Shown here: piece by piece, positions 36,344 to 46,064 of the stretch
Numbering within the stretch: the stretch's first letter is position 1
Layout: every line of letters begins with the position of its first letter
The notes under the pieces: model-generated
What the model saw: only the letters and a program-made list of their open reading frames with translations
Databases searched by the model: none
Told to the model about the DNA's origin: nothing
DNA from: Micromonospora sp. HM5-17
Lineage (GTDB): Bacteria; Actinomycetota; Actinomycetes; Mycobacteriales; Micromonosporaceae
NCBI RefSeq assembly: GCF_003762835.1
Contig: NZ_RJWA01000006.1
Location: forward strand, 124,001 to 188,000
Direction: 5' to 3'
DNA length: 64,000 bases
Program-made: the position numbers and the translations under genes

Positions 36344-37870
36344 ATGCGGACCTTCGCCAACCCGGTCCTCCCCGGCTGCCACCCGGATCCGAGCGTGTGC
36401 CGGGTCGGCGACGACTACTACCTGGTCTGTTCGAGCTTCGAGTACTTTCCCGGAGTCCCGATCTTCCACAGTCGGGATCTGGTCTCGTGGCGCCAGATCG
36501 GCAACGTGCTCGACCGGCCCAGTCAACTGCGGCTGCCGCCCAGCACGCCCTCCTCGGGCGGCATCTACGCCCCGACCCTGCGGCACCACGCCGGCCGATT
36601 CTGGCTGATCACCACGAACATCCCGCACGGCGGCACCCTGCTGGTAACCGCCGACGACCCGGCCGGTCCCTGGTCGGAGCCGGTCCACCTGCCGGAGGTG
36701 ACCGGCATCGACCCCGATCTCGCCTGGGACGACGACGGCGTCTGCTGGTGCACCACCGCCGGCATCGACCAGTACCGTATCGATCCGGTCACCGGGACGG
36801 TGCTGAGCCCGGCCAAACGGATCTGGTCCGGCACCCCGGGCGTGCAGTACCCGGAGGCACCGCACCTCTACCGGATCGGCGACACCTGGTACCTGCTGAT
36901 CGCCGAGGGCGGCACCGAGCGCGGCCACGGCGTCTCGATCGCCCGCGGCCCGGCCCCGGACGGCCCGTTCGAACCCTGCCCGGCCAATCCCATCCTCAGT
37001 CACCGCAGCACCGACCACCCCATCCAGAACACCGGGCACGGCGACCTGGTCCAGGCCGGGGACGGCTCGTGGTGGCTGGTCTTCCTCGGCGTACGTCCCC
37101 GCGGCGGCACCCCGGGATGGCACGTGCTGGGACGGGAGACCTTCCTCGCCCCGGTCACCTGGGTGGACGGCTGGCCCGTCGTCGGCCCGGTCGACCCGGT
37201 GATGCGGGCCCCGGAGCTGCCCCCGGCACCGGTCGGTGGCGTGCCGGCGCGGGACGACTTCGACAGCACGACGCTGCACCCGTGCTGGATCTCGCTACGA
37301 TCCCGTCCGCCGGAGGACGTCTCCCTCACCGAGCGCCCCGGCTGGTTGACGCTGCGGGCCCGGGGCGCCTCCCTCGACGACCCGACCGTCACCTTCGCCG
37401 GGCGTCGGCAGGACCAGCACGACCTCCGGGTACGTGCCCTGGTCGACGCCGCCCAGGGCCGGGGCGGGCTCGCGGTCCGCCTCGACGAACAGCACCACTA
37501 CGCGGTGGAGCTGGGTGACGGCGAGGTCTGCGTACGGGCCCGGATCGGTCCGCTGGCCCAGCGCCTGGCCACCCGGCCACTCTCCGGACCGGCGGTGCTC
37601 CGCGTCGAGACCTGGGCGTCGGGGCCGGGCATGGACCACCCTCGGCAGGAACCGGACGTGGTCCGGCTGGGCTTTGAGACCGACAGCGGGGAGTTCGTCG
37701 CGCTCGCCGAGCTCGACGGCCGCTACCTCTCCACCGAGGTCGCCGGCGGCTTCACCGGCCGGGTCATCGGCTGCTACGCCGCCGAGGGTGCGGTGCAGAT
37801 CGACTGGTTCGACTACCGCGCCCTCTCCCTGGATCGACTCGCCATCGCCACCGACCTGGTCGACGCCTGA
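36344..37870 (+). CDS. GH43 glycoside hydrolase (beta-xylosidase/arabinofuranosidase-like)
   Basis: The 508-residue enzyme has a five-bladed propeller with the three GH43 acids: Asp15 in PGCHPDPS (base), Asp123 or Asp125 in TGIDPDLAWDDDG (pKa modulator), and Glu171 in VQYPEAPHLY (proton donor). The second half (about 295-505) is a jelly-roll accessory domain, as in the GH43 subfamily 11 xylosidases. No signal peptide is present, so it acts on oligosaccharides in the cytoplasm. The start at 36344 matches the family (RTFANPVLPG). It is divergent from and probably repressed by the LacI protein. Confidence 0.93.
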   Translation: MRTFANPVLPGCHPDPSVCRVGDDYYLVCSSFEYFPGVPIFHSRDLVSWRQIGNVLDRPSQLRLPPSTPSSGGIYAPTLRHHAGRFWLITTNIPHGGTLLVTADDPAGPWSEPVHLPEVTGIDPDLAWDDDGVCWCTTAGIDQYRIDPVTGTVLSPAKRIWSGTPGVQYPEAPHLYRIGDTWYLLIAEGGTERGHGVSIARGPAPDGPFEPCPANPILSHRSTDHPIQNTGHGDLVQAGDGSWWLVFLGVRPRGGTPGWHVLGRETFLAPVTWVDGWPVVGPVDPVMRAPELPPAPVGGVPARDDFDSTTLHPCWISLRSRPPEDVSLTERPGWLTLRARGASLDDPTVTFAGRRQDQHDLRVRALVDAAQGRGGLAVRLDEQHHYAVELGDGEVCVRARIGPLAQRLATRPLSGPAVLRVETWASGPGMDHPRQEPDVVRLGFETDSGEFVALAELDGRYLSTEVAGGFTGRVIGCYAAEGAVQIDWFDYRALSLDRLAIATDLVDA

Positions 37871-37949
37871 CGGTGGGCGCATCCCGACGTCCGGCGCGGG
37901 GCGCCCGCGCCGGACGGGGATCGGGCGTCCGGGCCCGCGGTGGGGCGGA

Positions 37950-38402
37950 TCAGCGGGCGAACGTGCCGACCATGTTCCCGCTGGCGAGTTGTAACCGTTC
38001 GACGGCGGCGTGGACGTCCGACACCTGGGGCGTGGCCGGCAGCTCCAACGGCCGGTTCACCGCGTAGAGCCGGAAGAAGTACCGGTGCGGGTCGTCGTTC
38101 ACCGGCGGGTGGGGCCCCGCCCAGCCCTGCGTGCCGAAGCCGTTGACCCAGGCCCGGCCGCCCGGTGGCGTCTCGCCCTCGGCCACGCCGCCGGAATCCG
38201 CGTCGATCCCGGTGACCAGCCAGTGCAGGAAGGGGGTGGGTCCGGCGTCCCGGTCCTCCACCAGGAGGACGAGTTCCGTCGCCGACTCGGGGACCCCGGA
38301 CCACTCCAGCGGAGGCGAGATGTTGCCGCCGGCCCGGGAGAACCGGTCCGGCAGCCGGTCGTGGTCGTTGAAGGCGACGCTGCGCAGCGTGATTCCGGCC
38401 AT
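37950..38402 (-). CDS. YbhB/YbcL-type phosphatidylethanolamine-binding protein
   Basis: The 150-residue PEBP-like protein starts MAGITLRSVAFNDHDRLPDRFSRAGGNISPPLEWSGVPESA. The ligand-site features are visible: SPPLEW, LVLLVEDRDAG (the DPD-like motif), FLHWLVTGI, and YFFRLYAVNRPLELP. The family members bind anionic ligands; their function in bacteria is not known. It is the only gene in its transcript. Confidence 0.92.
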   Translation of the reverse strand: MAGITLRSVAFNDHDRLPDRFSRAGGNISPPLEWSGVPESATELVLLVEDRDAGPTPFLHWLVTGIDADSGGVAEGETPPGGRAWVNGFGTQGWAGPHPPVNDDPHRYFFRLYAVNRPLELPATPQVSDVHAAVERLQLASGNMVGTFAR

Positions 38403-38528
38403 GACGTCGTTCCCTCCCGGATACGGTGTCGCGCCACGCGCGGAGGCCGCCGCCGGCGACGCCTCGGGCGGCGACGCTGTCTGGGTACCCGGCTACCCGG
38501 TGTCCCGGTCGGCGAAACCGACCGGCGA

Positions 38529-38993
38529 TCAGCGGCGCCGAAGGCGACAGCGGATGGTCCGGCCCCAGGGCCGCCCGGTGCCGGCGGCCCGTCCGAGCAG
38601 GTCGTCAAGGACCAGCGTCAAGCCGGCGCCGAGGAGCCAGACGTCCTTCGCGAGCCCCGATCCCTGCTGGGTCGGCCGGGGCCCGCCCGGCTCCCGCATC
38701 CCGGGGGTCGCCCAGTAGAGCCGGATCAGCCCTCCGCTGAACCCGACCAGGCCGAGCCCCGCCAGCGCGGACGGAACGACCGGTACCAGCAGAGCGGCCC
38801 CGAGGGCGATCTCGGCACCGGCGAGCGCCGTGGCGAAGACGCCGGGTCGGATGCCCCGCAGCGGGGGGATCGCCCCGGCGGCCATCCCGTGCAGCTCCCC
38901 GGCGGCCGTCTCCGCGATGCCCACCTTTGACAGTCCGGAATTCAGGACGTAGGCGCCGATCGCGACGCGCAGCGGGAGATGGGACAGGTTCAT
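38529..38993 (-). CDS. DoxX-family membrane protein
   Basis: A 154-residue protein with four hydrophobic segments (about 7-25, 48-72, 73-95 and 115-135). The start MNLSHLPLRVAIGAYVLNSGLSKV is typical of DoxX-like proteins. ATG 38993 has GGAGGCACC upstream. The family includes quinone-linked oxidoreductase subunits, but most members are uncharacterised. It is placed between the PEBP and SDR genes, all leftward. Confidence 0.82.
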   Translation of the reverse strand: MNLSHLPLRVAIGAYVLNSGLSKVGIAETAAGELHGMAAGAIPPLRGIRPGVFATALAGAEIALGAALLVPVVPSALAGLGLVGFSGGLIRLYWATPGMREPGGPRPTQQGSGLAKDVWLLGAGLTLVLDDLLGRAAGTGRPWGRTIRCRLRRR

Positions 38994-39133
38994 GGGTGCC
39001 TCCGCTCTGCCGGGTCGCTGTCGGTGCCGGCTACCCGGTGCGCCCGGAGACACACCAGAGAGCACGGGGCGCCGTCCGGTTCGCCGGCTCCGAGCGCACC
39101 GGCCGACGGCACCGGGCCGGGCTCGGCCGCCGG

Positions 39134-39934
39134 TCAGGGCACGATGGCGTCGACGTAGCCGCCGTCGACGCGCACCGCCGCCCCGGTCGTGGCCGAGGCG
39201 AGCGGGGAGGCCAGGTAGACAACCAGGTTAGCGATCTCGACCGGCTCGATGAGCCGCTGGATCAGGGACTGTGGCCGGTGCACCCGCATGAACTCACGCT
39301 GCGCCTCCGCCCACGGCAGGTTCCGGTCCACCAACTGGTAGACAAACTCCTCGACGCCACCGGTGTGGGTGGGGCCGGCGATGACGGCGTTGACCGTGAC
39401 CCCGGTGCCGGCAGCGGCCTTGGCGAAGCCGCGGGAGACGCCGAGCAGGGCGGTCTTCGACACCCCGTAGTGGATCATCTCGGCCGGGATCACCACCGCC
39501 GAGTCGCTGGCGACGTACTGGACGCGGCCCCAGCCCCGCTCCATCATGGCCGGCAGGTAGGCGCGGGTCAGCCGGACCGCAGCCAGCACGTTGACCTCGA
39601 AGTAGCGGCGCCACTCGGCGTCGTCGATCTTTAGGGCTGGCTGGGCGCCGAAGATGCCGAGGTTGTTCACCAGGATGTCCACCGTGGGTAGGAGTGCGAG
39701 CGCCTGCTCCGCGCCCTCGGCCGTGGCGACGTCGGCAGCGACCTCGACAACCTCGGCGCCGGGTACCTCGTCCCGGAGCGCGGCGGCCGCCGCGCGAACA
39801 CGGTCAGGGGTACGCCCGTTCACCGCCACCCGCGCGCCGGCTCGGGCGAGCTGGGTCGCGATGGCGGCCCCGATGCCCTGGGTCGAGCCGGTCACCAGCG
39901 CCGTCCGTCCGGTCAGGTCGATGCTCACGCTCAT
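39134..39934 (-). CDS. SDR-family oxidoreductase
   Basis: The 266-residue classical short-chain dehydrogenase has the NAD(P) motif TGSTQGIG (residues 15-22), NNLG (about 91-94), and the catalytic Ser-Tyr-Lys seen as VASDSAVVIPAEMIHYGVSKTALLG (Tyr-x3-Lys). The arginine in NGRTPDR at the end of the second strand suggests NADP use. A run of G precedes ATG 39934. Substrate unknown. Confidence 0.93.
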   Translation of the reverse strand: MSVSIDLTGRTALVTGSTQGIGAAIATQLARAGARVAVNGRTPDRVRAAAAALRDEVPGAEVVEVAADVATAEGAEQALALLPTVDILVNNLGIFGAQPALKIDDAEWRRYFEVNVLAAVRLTRAYLPAMMERGWGRVQYVASDSAVVIPAEMIHYGVSKTALLGVSRGFAKAAAGTGVTVNAVIAGPTHTGGVEEFVYQLVDRNLPWAEAQREFMRVHRPQSLIQRLIEPVEIANLVVYLASPLASATTGAAVRVDGGYVDAIVP

Positions 39935-40424
39935 CCGGATCCCCCCGTTTTGACACGCCCCGGTCCCGACGAGACGGAGACGAAACTACTCCCAAACCTC
40001 CACCGTATCGCCCCACTCGCCGACCCGCGCCGACCGCCGGGGAACAGGGACAAGTAGCGCGGCCATGGTCCACCCGTCACCCGCCTTGGTGCCGGTTGCC
40101 ACCCATCGACCGCCGCGGCACGCCGACCGACGCCCGCCCCGGCCGCGGCGATACCGGATTCGCCGCCGACGCCGGACCCGCCGCGGGCAGGCCGCTTCCG
40201 GTGGTGGTCGCCGGCCGCCCGGACACCGGGGCAACATCGACGACCGTTCGGCTCAGCCGGCCGACCGCCCGGCGATCGACGAGCCGTTGATGATCCACTG
40301 TGCACCGGGCGGGGCTAGGTTCCGGGCGAACGCCCCCTCTCCCTGGCGGATGGACGACGCTCGACGCCCTCCCCCGGCCGGTGCTCGCGCCGTCGCCCCC
40401 GCCCCGCCCCAGCGAGGTGCGACC
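39935..40424. other. Divergent intergenic region upstream of the OFA transporter
   Basis: No gene is recognised in these 490 bases. The frame of the transporter is open to 40065, but the translated stretch is Arg/Pro-rich and non-conserved and the transporter's ribosome site is at 40411. Promoters of the SDR and transporter genes are expected here. Confidence 0.45.
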
Positions 40425-42056
40425 GTGCCACTGCTGTCCGCACTCGATCCCCGACACACCGTCGCCACCCCGGGGTACAGCCGCTGGCTGATCCCGCCAG
40501 CGGCACTCTCGGTGCACCTGTGCATCGGTCAGGCCTATGCCACCAGCGTGTACAAAAACTCCCTGATAGCCCACTTCGACACCAGCCAGACCGCGATCGG
40601 GATCATCTTCAGCATCGCGATCGTGATGCTCGGCCTCTCCGCCGCGGTCGGCGGGACCTGGGTCGAGGCGAACGGCCCCCGCAAGGCCATGTTCGTCTCC
40701 GCCTGCTGCTGGGCCGCCGGTTTCCTGGTCGGTGCCCTCGGCATCGCGACCCGACAGCTCTGGCTGGTCTACCTCGGGTACGGCGTCCTCGGCGGCATCG
40801 GGCTCGGCATCGGGTACATCTCGCCGGTCTCGACGCTCATCAAGTGGTTCCCGGACCGTCCCGGCCTCGCCACCGGCCTGGCCATCATGGGGTTCGGCGG
40901 CGGCGCGATGCTGGCCAGCCCGCTCTCCCGGCAACTGCTCTCGCTCTACGACTCCGGATACGACCCGGCCGACTCCGCCTCGGTCGCCTCGGGCGGGGCG
41001 CTGGTCGGGCTCTTCGTCACCCTCGGTCTGGGCTACTTCGCCATCATGATGTTCGGCGTGGTCAACGTACGGGTCCCGGCACCGGGCTGGCGGCCGGCCG
41101 GCTTCGATCCGGCACGCATGGCCGTCAAGCCGCTGGTCACCACGGCCAACGTCTCGGCCTCGAACGCGATCCGGACCCGGACCTTCTGGCTGCTCTGGAT
41201 CGTGCTGTTCTGCAACGTCACCGCCGGCATCGGCATCCTCGAACAGGCCAGCCCGATGATCCAGGACTTCTTCCGCGCCGACGGGGTCTCGACCGTGGGC
41301 ATCGCGGCGGCCGGCGGCTTCGTGGGACTGCTGTCGCTGTTCAACATGGCCGGCCGGTTCGTCTGGTCGTCCACCTCGGACGTGATCGGCCGCAAGCCCA
41401 TCTACGTGGTCTATCTCGGCGTGGGGATGGTGCTCTACGCGCTCCTCGCGCTGGTCGGCGCCACCGCCACGGCACTGTTCGTGGTGCTCGCCTGCGTCAT
41501 TCTGTCCTTCTACGGCGGTGGGTTCTCCACCATCCCGGCCTATCTGCGGGACATGTTCGGCACCTACCAGGTCGGTGCCATCCACGGCCGGCTACTGACC
41601 GCGTGGTCCGCCGCCGGCATCGCCGGTCCGCTGATCATCAACGGCTTCCTCGACGCCCAGGGCAAGCCGGGCACGCTCACCGCCACCGCGTACCAGCCTG
41701 CCCTGTTCACCATGATCGGCGTCCTGGCGCTCGGCTTCGTGGCGAACCTGCTGGTCCGGCCCGTACCGGAGCGCTTCCACGAACCCCGGGTAGAGGCCGC
41801 CACCGCACCAACCGGCGTCGCACCCGGCGGCGGGGGCGGCGCGAGTCAGACCGGCGCCGGCACCACCGGGAAGGAGACCGGCACCACCGGCAACGGCGCG
41901 ACGGTGGAGCCGGACAGCGCACCGGCGGAGCAGCCGCCCCCGACCGCGCCGGGCCAGGCCGGCCGGCTGTGGACTTCCTGGCTGCTGGTCGCCGTCCTGC
42001 TCGGCTACGGCGTCGGACAGACGGCGATCACGGCGGCGAGGCTCTTCACCGGCTGA
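40425..42056 (+). CDS. OFA-type MFS transporter (oxalate/formate antiporter family) with fused small subunit
   Basis: The 543-residue protein has twelve membrane helices of the MFS fold. PAALSVHLCIGQAYATSVY near the start, and the loop motifs WFPDRPGLATGLAIMGFGGGA and GRFVWSSTSDVIGRKP, mark the oxalate:formate antiporter family. After helix 12 and a Gly/Thr/Pro-rich linker (about 465-510) comes one extra helix, WLLVAVLLGYGVGQTA (about 517-535). In many genomes a similar peptide is a separate gene called MFS transporter small subunit. GTG 40425 has GAGGTG upstream. Substrate is probably a small carboxylate. Confidence 0.87.
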   Translation: MPLLSALDPRHTVATPGYSRWLIPPAALSVHLCIGQAYATSVYKNSLIAHFDTSQTAIGIIFSIAIVMLGLSAAVGGTWVEANGPRKAMFVSACCWAAGFLVGALGIATRQLWLVYLGYGVLGGIGLGIGYISPVSTLIKWFPDRPGLATGLAIMGFGGGAMLASPLSRQLLSLYDSGYDPADSASVASGGALVGLFVTLGLGYFAIMMFGVVNVRVPAPGWRPAGFDPARMAVKPLVTTANVSASNAIRTRTFWLLWIVLFCNVTAGIGILEQASPMIQDFFRADGVSTVGIAAAGGFVGLLSLFNMAGRFVWSSTSDVIGRKPIYVVYLGVGMVLYALLALVGATATALFVVLACVILSFYGGGFSTIPAYLRDMFGTYQVGAIHGRLLTAWSAAGIAGPLIINGFLDAQGKPGTLTATAYQPALFTMIGVLALGFVANLLVRPVPERFHEPRVEAATAPTGVAPGGGGGASQTGAGTTGKETGTTGNGATVEPDSAPAEQPPPTAPGQAGRLWTSWLLVAVLLGYGVGQTAITAARLFTG

Positions 42057-42302
42057 GGCCGGATCGTCCACCCCGCCCACCGGGCCGACCCATCGTGAAA
42101 CATAATCGGTCCGGATTCATCCGCCTGACTGGTTTCTCCGTACCTGTGGTGGGTCGGGCCGCGACACGACACCGTGCGACGGCCCGGCCGGCCACCGCCG
42201 GGCGACGCGGTGGGGCGACACGCGCGCCCCAGCCGTCCGGCCGGGACGGGGTGGTCAGGCAGGGCGTGACGACGGGCGCCGAGGCGGAAGATCGAGGAGC
42301 AC

Positions 42303-43778
42303 ATGGCCCGGACGAGAGAGTTTCAGCGAGCCAGCATCCCGAAGAGCTTCACCAGCCGGGGCAGTACGCCCCGGTCGAAGCCCGCGGTCGTCCTGCTCGT
42401 CGTCTCCGCCCTGACCGCCGCGTGGGCAGTGGCGATGCTGAGCCCGTTCGGCAACCTCATCCACGCGTACATGTTCGTCTTCACCGCCTTCTACGCGGGC
42501 CCGGTCACCCTGGTGTCGCTGAGCCTGACGGTGATGGTCGGACTGGTGGCGACCGACCGCATCGTCCTGCTGATCCGGCACCGGGTGCTGCTCCAGTCCG
42601 CGCACCGGGCGCTCGGCATCATCGCGGTCTTCAGCCTCGCCCTGCACATCCTGACGAAGATCGCCGCCGGCCACATCACCCCGACCACGGTCGTCCTGCC
42701 GTTCGTCAACGGCGCCGACGTCTACGTCGGACTCGGCACCGTCGCGGCGGTGCTCATGGTCTTCGTGCTCTGGACCGGGTTGGCCCGGGCCCGGTTCGCC
42801 GGTGTCGGCAAGCCGTGGCTGTGGCGGGCCCTGCACAGCGTCGCGTACGCCTCCTGGCCGGTCGCGCTGGTGCACGGCCTGATGGCCGGTCGCGCGGCGG
42901 CGACCTGGGTGACCGTGAGTTACGTGCTCTGCGTGGTGATGGTGGTGGTCCTCCTCCTGCTCCGCCTCTCGGTCAGCCTGGGCCGCAAGCGCCAGGAGCA
43001 GGCGCAGACCACCGGCTCAATGGCCCCGGTCGGCCGGCCGGCCAAGCCCGCCACGCCGGCCCGGCGCCGGACCGCCGACGAGATCCGCGCCAGCCGGCGC
43101 GACGCGGGCGGGCGGGGCGACCGGTGGTCGGAGGCGTCGGACCGGGATCTGCCGGTTGGTCGGCGCCGCCGGAACACCCTCGACGACCTGCGCGGCGACA
43201 GGACGGAGCCGGCGATCGACACGTGGGCGCGGGCTGGGGCGCTCGACACCGCGGACTCGCCCCGCCACGCCGACCGGATGACCGAACCCGACGACGAGCG
43301 GGACGCCGACGTCGCGAAGCGGTCCGCCGACGACGGCCCGGAACTGCCGTGGGACAGCCCTCGCCGCTGGTCGCGGGGCCGTTCCGACTGGGGGGACCCG
43401 GACCGGGACGATCCGCAGACCGGGGAGGACGGGGCGGGACGGCGGCCCTGGCGGGACCCGGAGGACGAGCTCACCCCCGTCGGCCGTCGCCGTCGCGACC
43501 CCGACGAGACGGAGGAGCGGAGCGACGGTCGTGTCGGACGGCACAGCCGAAGCAGCGAGGAGGACGACAACGGTGCGGGGTGGGGCCGCGCGGCCCGGTA
43601 CGAACCCAACCTGCTGGCTCGCCGCACCCCCGACGACGATGATGACGACGACACCCCGACCCTGGTCGACCTGGCCGCACGGCGGGCACGCCGGACCCGT
43701 ACCGCCCGTCGCCGCAGGTCGGATGAGGCGGCGGAGGAAGGGGCGTACTGGACCAGCCTGAAGGGGGAGGTCCGATGA
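42303..43778 (+). CDS. Cytochrome b-like (ferric-reductase-like) membrane protein with long charged tail
   Basis: The first 230 residues hold six hydrophobic segments with paired histidines suited to bind haem: QSAHRALGI and LALHILTKI in helices three and four, ALHSVAYA and ALVHGLMAG in later helices. This is the pattern of the ferric-reductase/cytochrome b561-like domain. The remaining 260 residues are strongly charged and disordered (many RRR, DDDD and EE stretches). A GAGGAGC site precedes ATG 42303. The next gene encodes a NuoF-like protein, so the pair probably forms a membrane electron-transfer chain. Confidence 0.82.
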   Translation: MARTREFQRASIPKSFTSRGSTPRSKPAVVLLVVSALTAAWAVAMLSPFGNLIHAYMFVFTAFYAGPVTLVSLSLTVMVGLVATDRIVLLIRHRVLLQSAHRALGIIAVFSLALHILTKIAAGHITPTTVVLPFVNGADVYVGLGTVAAVLMVFVLWTGLARARFAGVGKPWLWRALHSVAYASWPVALVHGLMAGRAAATWVTVSYVLCVVMVVVLLLLRLSVSLGRKRQEQAQTTGSMAPVGRPAKPATPARRRTADEIRASRRDAGGRGDRWSEASDRDLPVGRRRRNTLDDLRGDRTEPAIDTWARAGALDTADSPRHADRMTEPDDERDADVAKRSADDGPELPWDSPRRWSRGRSDWGDPDRDDPQTGEDGAGRRPWRDPEDELTPVGRRRRDPDETEERSDGRVGRHSRSSEEDDNGAGWGRAARYEPNLLARRTPDDDDDDDTPTLVDLAARRARRTRTARRRRSDEAAEEGAYWTSLKGEVR

Positions 43779-43833
43779 GGGCGGGTCCGGGCCGCCACGG
43801 TGGCCCGCAGTACCAAGCCGAAGGTGTGACGCG

Positions 43834-45300
43834 ATGAGTCTGACCGCCGTACCCCCGGTCGCGTGCTTCGGCGAGCCGCGGTTGACCGCCGGGTTCGACG
43901 AGTTCGGCCGGCTGGACCTGACCGCGCACGAGCTGGTGCACGGCCCGGTCAACCCACTCTCGGCGAAGGGCCTGATCCGGCTCGTCGAGGCGATCGAACT
44001 CAAGGGCAAGGGCGGAGCCGGCTTCCCGTTCGCCCGCAAGGTCCGGGCGGTGCTGGAGTCGGCGGACCGGCAGGACCTGCCGACCGTGGTGGTGGTGAAC
44101 GCCACCGAGGGTGAGCCGGGGGCGTGGAAGGACAAGGCCCTGCTCACCCGCGCCCCACACCTGATCCTCGACGGGGCGGCGATCGCCGCCTACGCGCTGG
44201 ACGCCGAGGAGATCGTCATCGGCGTCGCCGACGACGGCATCGGCGAGGCCTCGCTGACCGCCGCGCTGGCCGAGCGCCGGATGCCGGTCCGGACCGGCAT
44301 CGTCACCGTGCCGCACCGGTTCATCTCCGGCGAGGGTGGGGCGCTGGTGCGCGGGATCAACGGCGAGGCGCACATCCCACCGGGGCGCAAGCAGCGCGCC
44401 AGCGACAGCGGCGTCGGAGGGCTGCCCACGCTGCTCTCCAACGCCGAGACGTACGCCCAGCTCGCGATCGCGGCCCGGCTCGGGCCGTACGAGTACAGCA
44501 CGGTCGGGACTCCCGACGAACCCGGTACGGTACTGCTGACCGTGACCGGGGCCGCCGGCCGGCCGGCGGTGGTGGAGTGTCCGACCGGGATCCCGCTGCG
44601 GGACGTGCTGGAACTCTGCGAGGCCCCGGCCGGACCGGGAGTCCTCACCGGCGGCTACCACGGCAAGTGGATCACGGCGGAGGCCGCGGCGACGGCCGAG
44701 GTCTCCCGAGCCGGGTTCGCCAAGGTCGGCGGCACGCTCGGTGCCGGGATCATCATGCCGCTCGGCGCCGACGTCTGCCCGCTCGGCGAGGCCGCGCAGG
44801 TGGTGGCGTACCTGGCCGGCGAGTCGGCCGGCCAGTGTGGGCCGTGCCGGCTGGGCCTGCCGGACCTGGCCCGCTCGCTCGAGCTGATCGTCAGCGGCAG
44901 CGCCCCCGCCGAGGCGGTGCGAGCGGCGGCCGGGGTGGTACGCGGACGCGGGGCGTGCAGCCACCCGGACGGGACGGCCCGGTTCGCCACCTCGGCCCTG
45001 GAGGTGTTTCTCGACGACCTCGAGGCGCACGCCACCCGGGGCGGCTGTGGCAAGCGGGTGAAGGGTGTGCTGGGTCTGCCCTCCCCCGCCGACACGCCGA
45101 CCTCGAAACTGGTGGTGGACTGGTCACGCTGCGACGGGCACGGGCTCTGCGCCCACGTGGTGCCGGAGTTCATTCGGCTGGACGCCAACGGCTTCCCGGC
45201 GTTCCCCTCCACCCCGGTCCCGACGTGGCTGGAGGCGGGCGCCCGTAAGGCGGTTCGGATGTGCCCGGCGCTGGCCCTGCGCCTGACCCCCGTGGAGTAG
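43834..45300 (+). CDS. NuoF-like flavo-iron-sulfur protein fused to a ferredoxin
   Basis: The 488-residue protein starts with the FMN/NAD-binding domain of NuoF (KGKGGAGFPFARK and NATEGEPGAWKDK, about 45-100), an SLBB domain (about 235-300), and the iron-sulfur helix bundle with AGQCGPCRLG (Cys335 and Cys338) and RGACSHPDG. The first Cys of the usual NuoF C-x2-C-x2-C is Ala. The last 65 residues form a ferredoxin with CDGHGLC and a final CP, the His-containing form known from three-iron ferredoxins. It likely passes electrons to or from the cytochrome-b-like protein encoded upstream. The donor is unknown. Confidence 0.85.
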   Translation: MSLTAVPPVACFGEPRLTAGFDEFGRLDLTAHELVHGPVNPLSAKGLIRLVEAIELKGKGGAGFPFARKVRAVLESADRQDLPTVVVVNATEGEPGAWKDKALLTRAPHLILDGAAIAAYALDAEEIVIGVADDGIGEASLTAALAERRMPVRTGIVTVPHRFISGEGGALVRGINGEAHIPPGRKQRASDSGVGGLPTLLSNAETYAQLAIAARLGPYEYSTVGTPDEPGTVLLTVTGAAGRPAVVECPTGIPLRDVLELCEAPAGPGVLTGGYHGKWITAEAAATAEVSRAGFAKVGGTLGAGIIMPLGADVCPLGEAAQVVAYLAGESAGQCGPCRLGLPDLARSLELIVSGSAPAEAVRAAAGVVRGRGACSHPDGTARFATSALEVFLDDLEAHATRGGCGKRVKGVLGLPSPADTPTSKLVVDWSRCDGHGLCAHVVPEFIRLDANGFPAFPSTPVPTWLEAGARKAVRMCPALALRLTPVE

Positions 45301-45426
45301 CCGCGCCGGTCCGACCGGATCGGACGGATCACCACGGCGGTCGGTCCGGCGTTCCTCCGCCTCGGCGGTCGGCGCGCCCGGAACCGCCTGCGGCCGGGCG
45401 TCGCCGGTGGCGGGTATGGTGCCGGA

Positions 45427-45930
45427 GTGACGGAGCAGGAGACCCGGCCCGTGGTGGACATCTACACCGACGGTGCGTGCCGCGGCAATCCCGGTCCAGG
45501 CGGGTGGGGCGCGGTGCTGCGGTACGGCACCCGGGAGAAGGAGATCTACGGCGGCGAGGCCACGGCGACCACCAACAACCGGATGGAGCTGATGGCGGCG
45601 ATCCGGGCGCTGGAGACCCTGACCCGCCCGGCGACGGTACGGCTGCACACCGACAGCACGTACCTGCGGGACGGAATCACCCGATGGCTGCCGACCTGGA
45701 AACGCAACGGCTGGCAGACCGCCGCGAAGACCCCGGTGAAGAACGCGGACCTGTGGCAGCGGCTGGAGGCGGCGGCGAGCCGCCATGAGGTGCACTGGCA
45801 CTGGGTGAAGGGCCACGCCGGGCATTCCGGGAACGAGCGGGCCGACCGGCTCGCGGTACGCGGGCTCCACGAGGCCGCCCCCGCCGCCGGTGGCCGGCTG
45901 GTCCGGCCGCGGCCGGCGCCACCGGGCTGA
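45427..45930 (+). CDS. rnhA: Ribonuclease HI
   Basis: RNase HI cuts the RNA strand of RNA-DNA hybrids. The 167-residue protein shows all four acidic residues: [11 protein letters not shown] (Asp), [10 protein letters not shown] (Glu), LHTDSTYL (Asp) and NERADRLA (Asp), with the basic protrusion [11 protein letters not shown] and the [15 protein letters not shown] loop. GTG 45427 is the start, directly behind GGTGCCGGA. The last 25 residues are a non-conserved Pro/Ala tail. Confidence 0.96.
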   Translation: MTEQETRPVVDIYTDGACRGNPGPGGWGAVLRYGTREKEIYGGEATATTNNRMELMAAIRALETLTRPATVRLHTDSTYLRDGITRWLPTWKRNGWQTAAKTPVKNADLWQRLEAAASRHEVHWHWVKGHAGHSGNERADRLAVRGLHEAAPAAGGRLVRPRPAPPG

Positions 45931-46064
45931 CCCGCCGTCCGTCGACGCGTCCGGCCCGCCGGTCACCGCGCTGTCGGGGAGGTCCGTCCGGCGGTCCCGC
46001 CCGGCCCGCCGGCACGGGTCCGGGGTGGGACCGCCCGGTCACGGCGCGCCCGACGGGGCGTCGG

